Source of the DNA: Pseudomonadota bacterium
GTDB taxonomy: Bacteria; Pseudomonadota; Gammaproteobacteria; Burkholderiales; Burkholderiaceae
NCBI GenBank assembly: GCA_021783435.1
Contig: JAJXUC010000168.1
Location: 1 to 8,149, forward strand
Reading direction: 5' to 3'
Length of the DNA stretch: 8,149 nt
The position numbers and the translations under genes are program-made. The notes under the pieces were generated by a model. It did not search any database. It was not told the origin of the DNA and saw only the letters and a program-made list of their open reading frames with translations. Below are positions 4,285 through 8,149 of this stretch, piece after piece (the stretch's first letter is position 1; every line of letters starts with the position of its first letter).

Positions 4285-5658
4285 ATGAATCTGCGCCTCA
4301 AACTCCTGCTCGTTGCCACCTTGCCCCTGGCCTTGGTCTTTGCGCTGACGACCTGGGTGCTGCACGCGCAAGAGGCAGACCTTTCGCGGCACCAGCAAGA
4401 ATTGCTGCGCGCCGCCTATGCCGATGCCACGCGCTCCGAGCTGCGGCATTACGTGGCGCTGGCGCTGAGCACGATCAGCCCGCTCTACAACACCGGCCGC
4501 GACGACGACGACGTGAAGCGGCTGGCGATGCAGCAACTGGTCAACCTCGACTACGGCCCGGACGGCTACTTTTTTCTCTACGACTACAGCGGCCGCAACC
4601 TGATGCATCCGCGGCAGCCCGAGCTCGTCGGCCGCAACCTGATGGAGCTGCGCGACGGCCGGGGCCAGCCGGTGATCCGGCAAATGATCGACAAGGCGCG
4701 AGCCGGCGGCGGCTTCGTCGAATATCTGTGGAATCGGCCGTCGTTGCACCGCGACTCGCCCAAGCTCGGCTACGTCACCGGGCTCGACCGCTGGCAGTGG
4801 ATGATCGGCACCGGCACCTACACCGACGACATCGATCGCCTGACGCAGGAACTCGACCAGCAACTCGCGGCCAGCCTGCGCACGACGCAGCGCTGGATCG
4901 CGGCGGCCACGGCCCTGTCGATCGTCGTCATCCTGGCCAGCGTGCTGGGGCTGTCGATCACGGAACTGCGCGCTGCCGATGCCAAGCTGATGCTGCTGGC
5001 GCGGCGCCTGGTGCGCTCGCAGGAGCACGAACGTGCCTGGCTGTCGCGCGAGCTGCACGACGGCACCAGCCAGACCCTGGTGTCGGCCAAGCTGCTGACC
5101 GAGAGCGCGATCCAGCGCCTTCCCGATGACGATGACGCCGTGCGCCCGCTGCTGCAGCGATCGCTGGCGCGGCTGAGCCAGGCGCTGGATGGCGTGCGCG
5201 ACATCTCGCATCGCGTGCGTCCGACCGAGCTGGACATGCTGGGCCTGGCCGCAGCGCTGCGGCAACTGGGCGAGGAGAGCTGCACCGCCGCGGGCGTGGA
5301 CTTCAGCTTCGAAGGCAGCGACGAGGAGCCGCAGGGCCTGTCCGACGAGGTGCGCACCACGCTGTTCCGCGTCATCCAGGAAGCGCTGGCCAATGTGCTC
5401 AAACATGCCCAGGCCCGGCATGTGCGCCTGGTGCTGGCGAGCGGCAACGCCGGCCTGCGACTGACGCTGCAGGACGATGGCCGCGGTTTCGACCTGAACG
5501 CCGTGGCGCAGCACCCGCGCCGCGGCATCGGCCTGCGCAACATGCGCGAGCGGCTGAGCGATGTCGGCGGACGCCTGGAGGTGATGTCGGGCGCCGGGGG
5601 CACGCGCATCGTCGCCGAGGTGCCGCGCATGACGAGCCCGCGCCGGGTGGTGCCGTGA
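4285..5658 (+). CDS. sCache_2-type sensor histidine kinase (HPK7/NarX-like core)
   Basis: A 457-residue inner-membrane kinase. TM1 is about residues 7-27, an extracytoplasmic sensor about 28-200, and TM2 about 204-226. The sensor carries sCache_2 hallmarks: DGYFFLYDYSGRNLMHP, GGGFVEYLW, and W.WMIGTGTYTDDI. The HisKA_3 dimerisation domain follows, with the phosphoacceptor in SRELHDGTSQTL (H258), then a HATPase_c domain with N-box EALANVLKHA (N370), DDGRGF (about 397-402), and GIGLRNMRERL (about 414-424). The start at 4285 places TM1 immediately after the initiator; in-frame upstream starts would add an unlikely 52-residue leader. No clear Shine-Dalgarno sequence precedes it. sCache_2 domains of known ligand often bind small carboxylates, so an organic-acid-like signal is a guess. 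The stop overlaps the regulator gene by 4 bp, marking them as a cognate pair. Confidence 0.93.
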   Translation: MNLRLKLLLVATLPLALVFALTTWVLHAQEADLSRHQQELLRAAYADATRSELRHYVALALSTISPLYNTGRDDDDVKRLAMQQLVNLDYGPDGYFFLYDYSGRNLMHPRQPELVGRNLMELRDGRGQPVIRQMIDKARAGGGFVEYLWNRPSLHRDSPKLGYVTGLDRWQWMIGTGTYTDDIDRLTQELDQQLAASLRTTQRWIAAATALSIVVILASVLGLSITELRAADAKLMLLARRLVRSQEHERAWLSRELHDGTSQTLVSAKLLTESAIQRLPDDDDAVRPLLQRSLARLSQALDGVRDISHRVRPTELDMLGLAAALRQLGEESCTAAGVDFSFEGSDEEPQGLSDEVRTTLFRVIQEALANVLKHAQARHVRLVLASGNAGLRLTLQDDGRGFDLNAVAQHPRRGIGLRNMRERLSDVGGRLEVMSGAGGTRIVAEVPRMTSPRRVVP

Positions 5659-6305
5659 GCGCGACGCAAGCCGTCACGACGATCCGCGTGCTGCTGGTCG
5701 ACGACCACCCCCTCGTGCGCGAGGGCATCGCCGCGCGCCTGGGCTCCGAACCCGGCATCGAGGTCGTCGGCGAGGCTGGCGACGCCGTCAGCGCGCTCGC
5801 GTGCGTGCCCACGCTGCGCCCGGCCATCGTGCTCACCGACATCGGCATGAAGGGTGTCAGCGGCATCGAGCTGACGCGGCGGCTGCTGGCGCTGGATCCT
5901 TCGTTGCGGGTACTGGTGCTGAGCATGTACGACAGCGCCGACTACGCGCAGCAGGCCTTGGCCGCCGGCGCCAGCGGCTACGTGCTGAAGGATTCGCCTT
6001 CGGCCGAGATCGTGGCGGCGCTGCGCAGCGTGGCCGCCGGCGGCACCTTCCTCAGCCCGGCCCTGGCGCAGCGGCTCTTCCGCCCGGCGCCTGCGCGCAA
6101 CCAGCTGTCCGAGCGTGAGCAGCAGATCCTGGCGCTGCTGGCGCAGGGCCGCTCCAGCAAGCAGATCGCCCGCACGCTCGACATCGGTGTGCGCACGGTC
6201 GAGACGCACCGCCAGGCGATCCGGCGCAAGCTCGACCTCGCCGGCCAGGCCGAACTCATCCGCTACGCCGTGGAGCATGCGCGAGGCGGCCTGCCGCAGC
6301 CGTAG
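5655..6305 (+). CDS. NarL/LuxR-family response regulator
   Basis: A 216-residue two-domain regulator. The receiver domain has acidic pocket D16/D17 (LLVDDHPLVREG), phosphoacceptor D62 in LTDIGMKG, S90 in VLSMYD, and K112 in YVLKDS. The C-terminal LuxR-type helix-turn-helix spans about 150-207 (LSEREQQILALLAQGRSSKQ, then IARTLDIGVRTVETHR and IRRKL). It begins with GTG at 5655 within the GTGA overlap with the kinase stop, so translation is probably coupled; only a weak GGGTGG (5645-5650) precedes it. Phosphotransfer from H258 of the upstream kinase is expected. The neighbouring ABC transporter genes are the most likely targets, possibly through the palindrome at 6339-6353, but that is inference. 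Confidence 0.95.
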   Translation: MSATQAVTTIRVLLVDDHPLVREGIAARLGSEPGIEVVGEAGDAVSALACVPTLRPAIVLTDIGMKGVSGIELTRRLLALDPSLRVLVLSMYDSADYAQQALAAGASGYVLKDSPSAEIVAALRSVAAGGTFLSPALAQRLFRPAPARNQLSEREQQILALLAQGRSSKQIARTLDIGVRTVETHRQAIRRKLDLAGQAELIRYAVEHARGGLPQP

Positions 6306-6450
6306 CCGCGCTGCCGGGTTTTCCAGTACGTGTTGCTGCGCAGTCGCACTGCGTAATGCGACGGAAGTCGCCACCGGCGCAAACGACGACCATGTGTGTC
6401 CAGCAGCGGGCGTGTCGCGCGCTGACCTTTCCCTACAGTGGAGACAAACC
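6306..6450 (+). promoter_or_regulatory. Intergenic region with palindrome upstream of the transporter
   Basis: This 145-bp gap contains a perfect palindrome CGCAGT-CGC-ACTGCG (6339-6353), either a binding site for the adjacent NarL-type regulator or a small hairpin. There is no T-run, so a terminator for the regulator gene is unlikely. GTGGAG (6438-6443) is the ribosome binding site for the binding-protein gene, 7 nt before its ATG. I cannot place a good sigma-70 promoter; an activator-dependent one is conceivable. Confidence 0.4.
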
Positions 6451-7692
6451 ATGGACTACCCCATTCGCACGATCGTCGCCTCGTTGGCGCTTGCCCTTTC
6501 AGCCGTTGCCGCGCAGGCCGCGGAGCCGATCAAGATCGGTGTCGACGGGCCCTTCACCGGCGGCTCGTCGTCCATGGGCGTGTCGATGCGCGACGGCGTG
6601 CGCATGGCCGTCGACGAGATCAACAAGTCGGGCGGCGTGCTCGGGCGCCCGATCGCCCTGGTCGAGCGCGACGACGAGGCGAAGAACGAACGCGGCGTGC
6701 AGATCGCCCAGGAGCTGATCAACAAGGAGAAGGTCGTCGCCGTCGTCGGCTACATCAACACCGGTGTGGCGCTGGCCTCGCAGCGCTTCTTCCAGGAGGC
6801 CAAGATCCCGGTCATGAACAACGTCGCCACCGGCACGCTGGTGACGCACCAGTTCGATGACCAACCCGAGAACTACGTCTTCCGCAACGCCGCGCACGAC
6901 AGCATCCAGGCCCCGATGATCGTCGAGGAGGCCGTCACGCGCAGAGGCTACAAGCGCGTGGCGATCCTGTCGGACTCCACCAACTACGGCCAGCTCGGCC
7001 GCGCCGACCTCGAGGCCGCGCTGGCGCAAAAGGGCATCAAGGCGGTGGCGGTGGAAAAGTTCAACATCAAGGACGTCGACATGACGCCGCAGTTGCTCAA
7101 GGCCAAGGAGGCCGGCGCCGAGGCGGTCCTGACCTATGGCATCGGCCCCGAGCTGGCGCAGATCGCCAACGGCATGACCAAGCTCGGCTGGAAGGTCCCG
7201 ATGATCGGTAGTTGGACGCTGTCGATGGCCAACTTCATCGACAACGCGGGCCCCGGCGGCGAGGGCGCGCGCATGCCGCAGACCTTCATCCAGCAGCCCA
7301 CGACGCCCAAGCGCCAGTCCTTCATCGTGACCTACCTGAGGACCTTCAACCCGAAGAACGGCCGCATCGACTCCCCGGTGTCGGCGGCGCAGGGCTACGA
7401 CTCGATCTACCTGCTGGCCGCCGCCATCAAGCAGGCCGGCAGCACCGACGGTCCGAAGATCAAGACCGCGCTGGAGAATCTGAAGACGCCGGTCGAGGGC
7501 GTCGTCACCAGCTATAACAAACCCTTCAGCGCCAAGGATCACGAGGCGATCACCGTCAACATCCCGGTGTTCGGCGAGGTCAAGGGCCAGCGTGTGGTCT
7601 ACGCCTACGAGGCCGACGCCAAGACGGCGTCCGAGGTGCGCGTCAAGGACGTCAACGCCAAGGGCGCGCTGGTGGCCCCGGTCAAGAAGTAA
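6451..7692 (+). CDS. HAAT-family ABC transporter substrate-binding protein
   Basis: A 413-residue periplasmic binding protein of the type I fold (Peripla_BP_6 / LivJ-LivK-like). It has a clear Sec signal peptide: basic R6, a hydrophobic stretch of about 7-20, and an AQA cleavage site at about residue 23, giving a mature start AEPIKIGVDGPFTGG. Family features include the SMGVSMRDGVRMAVDEINKS helix, GGVLGRPIALVERDDEAKNE, the KVVAVVGYINTGVALA ligand-loop region, and a second lobe with RVAILSDSTNYGQLGR. The start at 6451 follows GGAG with 7-nt spacing. Relatives bind branched-chain amino acids, amides, aromatic acids or other small carboxylates; the ligand here is not determinable. The LivH-type permease follows after 98 bp with two hairpins between, consistent with one operon in which the binding protein is made in excess. 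Confidence 0.93.
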   Translation: MDYPIRTIVASLALALSAVAAQAAEPIKIGVDGPFTGGSSSMGVSMRDGVRMAVDEINKSGGVLGRPIALVERDDEAKNERGVQIAQELINKEKVVAVVGYINTGVALASQRFFQEAKIPVMNNVATGTLVTHQFDDQPENYVFRNAAHDSIQAPMIVEEAVTRRGYKRVAILSDSTNYGQLGRADLEAALAQKGIKAVAVEKFNIKDVDMTPQLLKAKEAGAEAVLTYGIGPELAQIANGMTKLGWKVPMIGSWTLSMANFIDNAGPGGEGARMPQTFIQQPTTPKRQSFIVTYLRTFNPKNGRIDSPVSAAQGYDSIYLLAAAIKQAGSTDGPKIKTALENLKTPVEGVVTSYNKPFSAKDHEAITVNIPVFGEVKGQRVVYAYEADAKTASEVRVKDVNAKGALVAPVKK

Positions 7693-7711
7693 GGCAGACA
7701 GTCCCGCCCGG

Positions 7712-7774
7712 CCGCCGGCGCTCCCCGTGCGCCGGCGGTCGTTCGTCACATCAGGGCCGGCCCCGCGCCGGCCC
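7712..7774 (+). promoter_or_regulatory. Tandem GC hairpins between binding protein and permease genes
   Basis: The first hairpin has arms CCGCCGGCG (7712-7720) and CGCCGGCGG (7730-7738) with a 9-nt loop. The second has arms GGGCCGG (7754-7760) and CCGGCCC (7768-7774) with a 7-nt loop. Neither is followed by a T-run, so they are better read as partial attenuators or 3'-end stabilisers of the binding-protein mRNA than as full terminators. Such elements commonly give excess binding protein over membrane components in ABC operons. Confidence 0.5.
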
Positions 7775-7790
7775 CAGGAAACTCCGCGCC

Positions 7791-8149
7791 ATGCAGATCC
7801 TGACCCAACTCGTGTTCAGCGGCATTGCGCTGGGCATGATCTACGCCGTCATCGCTTTCGGCTACCAACTCACCTTCGCGACCTCGGACACGCTGAACTT
7901 CGGCCAGGGCGATGCGCTCATGCTCGGCGCCCTGGTGGGACTGACCCTGGTCGATCGCATGGGCCTGAACTACTGGCTCGCGATCCCGCTCGTACTGGCG
8001 TTCGGTGCCTTGCAGGGCGCTGTCGTCGAGCGCATCGGCGTGCGACCGGCGATCAAGATCAAAAGCGAATTCGGCTGGATCATGTCGACCATCGCCCTGG
8101 GCATCATCTTCAAGAACGTGGCCGAGAACCTCTGGGGCCGCGACGACCT
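7791..8149 (+). CDS. livH: LivH-type branched-chain amino acid ABC permease (partial)
   Basis: An open frame from ATG 7791 runs off the window after 119 codons; the 3' end is missing. The product starts MQILTQLVFSGIALGMIYAV and continues IAFGYQLTFATSDTLNFGQG, which is typical of the LivH/BPD_transp_2 family (PF02653): a first membrane helix, then a T.N.GQGD.LMLGA motif in the second. Further hydrophobic helices follow (about LAIPLVLAFGALQGAVVERI, then FGWIMSTIALGIIFKNV). A weak AGGAA (7776-7780) lies about 10 nt upstream. It forms the inner-membrane channel with a LivM-like partner and LivG/LivF ATPases, whose genes presumably lie to the right. Substrate should match the upstream binding protein. 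The symbol denotes family, not proven leucine transport. Confidence 0.9.
   Translation, partial: MQILTQLVFSGIALGMIYAVIAFGYQLTFATSDTLNFGQGDALMLGALVGLTLVDRMGLNYWLAIPLVLAFGALQGAVVERIGVRPAIKIKSEFGWIMSTIALGIIFKNVAENLWGRDD

Noticed and set aside
3973..5514. Long minus-strand ORF (513 codons) opposite the kinase gene
   Set aside because: It is a shadow of the high-GC coding frame; its translation is rich in R, A, Q, H and V without domains, while the + strand frame shows full kinase motifs.
4818..6452. Long minus-strand ORF (544 codons) opposite kinase and regulator
   Set aside because: Crosses two genes with clear motifs on the + strand; composition is low-complexity shadow.
6499..7749. Minus-strand ORF (416 codons) opposite the binding protein
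   Set aside because: Antisense shadow rich in D, G, H, L and V with no recognisable domain; + strand has a signal peptide and binding-protein motifs.

Overview
The window looks like chromosomal DNA of a high-GC betaproteobacterium, probably Burkholderiales. I infer this from the codon use of the right half, the HAAT-type (branched-chain amino-acid type) ABC transporter genes, and an intergenic repeat style with a TGGGGCGGCCC core that I associate with that order. No rRNA, tRNA or CRISPR array is visible. All convincing genes are on the + strand.

Left part (1-3860): an accessory, repeat-laden patch of visibly lower GC. It begins with a gene-poor stretch. This holds nested inverted repeats, a 43-codon ORF with a good ribosome binding site (364-495), and a truncated PhzF-like N-terminus (521-631). 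Two complete type II toxin-antitoxin operons follow: a DUF3018 antitoxin with a MazF-type toxin (1322-1863), and an Xre/ParS (MbcA-like) antitoxin with a RES-domain toxin (2760-3844). Each has ATGA start/stop overlap and its own candidate promoter and operator. The DNA around them is relic mobile material: two 151-bp MITE-like repeats (1063-1213, 2246-2396), a 20-bp-phased triple repeat resembling a transposase binding array (881-940), and a family of GAC(G/T)GACTTT motifs on both sides of mazEF. Fragments of the MITE terminal repeat also lie at 609-623 and 3847-3859, at the outer limits of the TA patch. The TA pairs thus appear to have arrived with, or been bracketed by, small transposable elements. 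Elements and TA operons are each of known kinds; the arrangement is what deserves attention.

Middle (3845-4284): about 440 bp with no convincing gene; a few hairpins and a weak sigma-54-like site.

Right part (4285-8149): an ordinary high-GC functional module. A membrane histidine kinase with an extracytoplasmic sCache_2-like domain overlaps by 4 bp a NarL/LuxR-type response regulator. After a 145-bp gap with a perfect palindrome comes a periplasmic substrate-binding protein, then the start of a LivH-type permease that runs off the window. The likely logic is that the kinase senses a small extracellular organic ligand and, through the regulator, controls uptake of that or a related compound by the ABC transporter. 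The ligand cannot be read from the sequence.

I did not find a clearly novel multi-gene system. The best leads are the repeat architecture around the two TA operons and the link between the two-component pair and the transporter.
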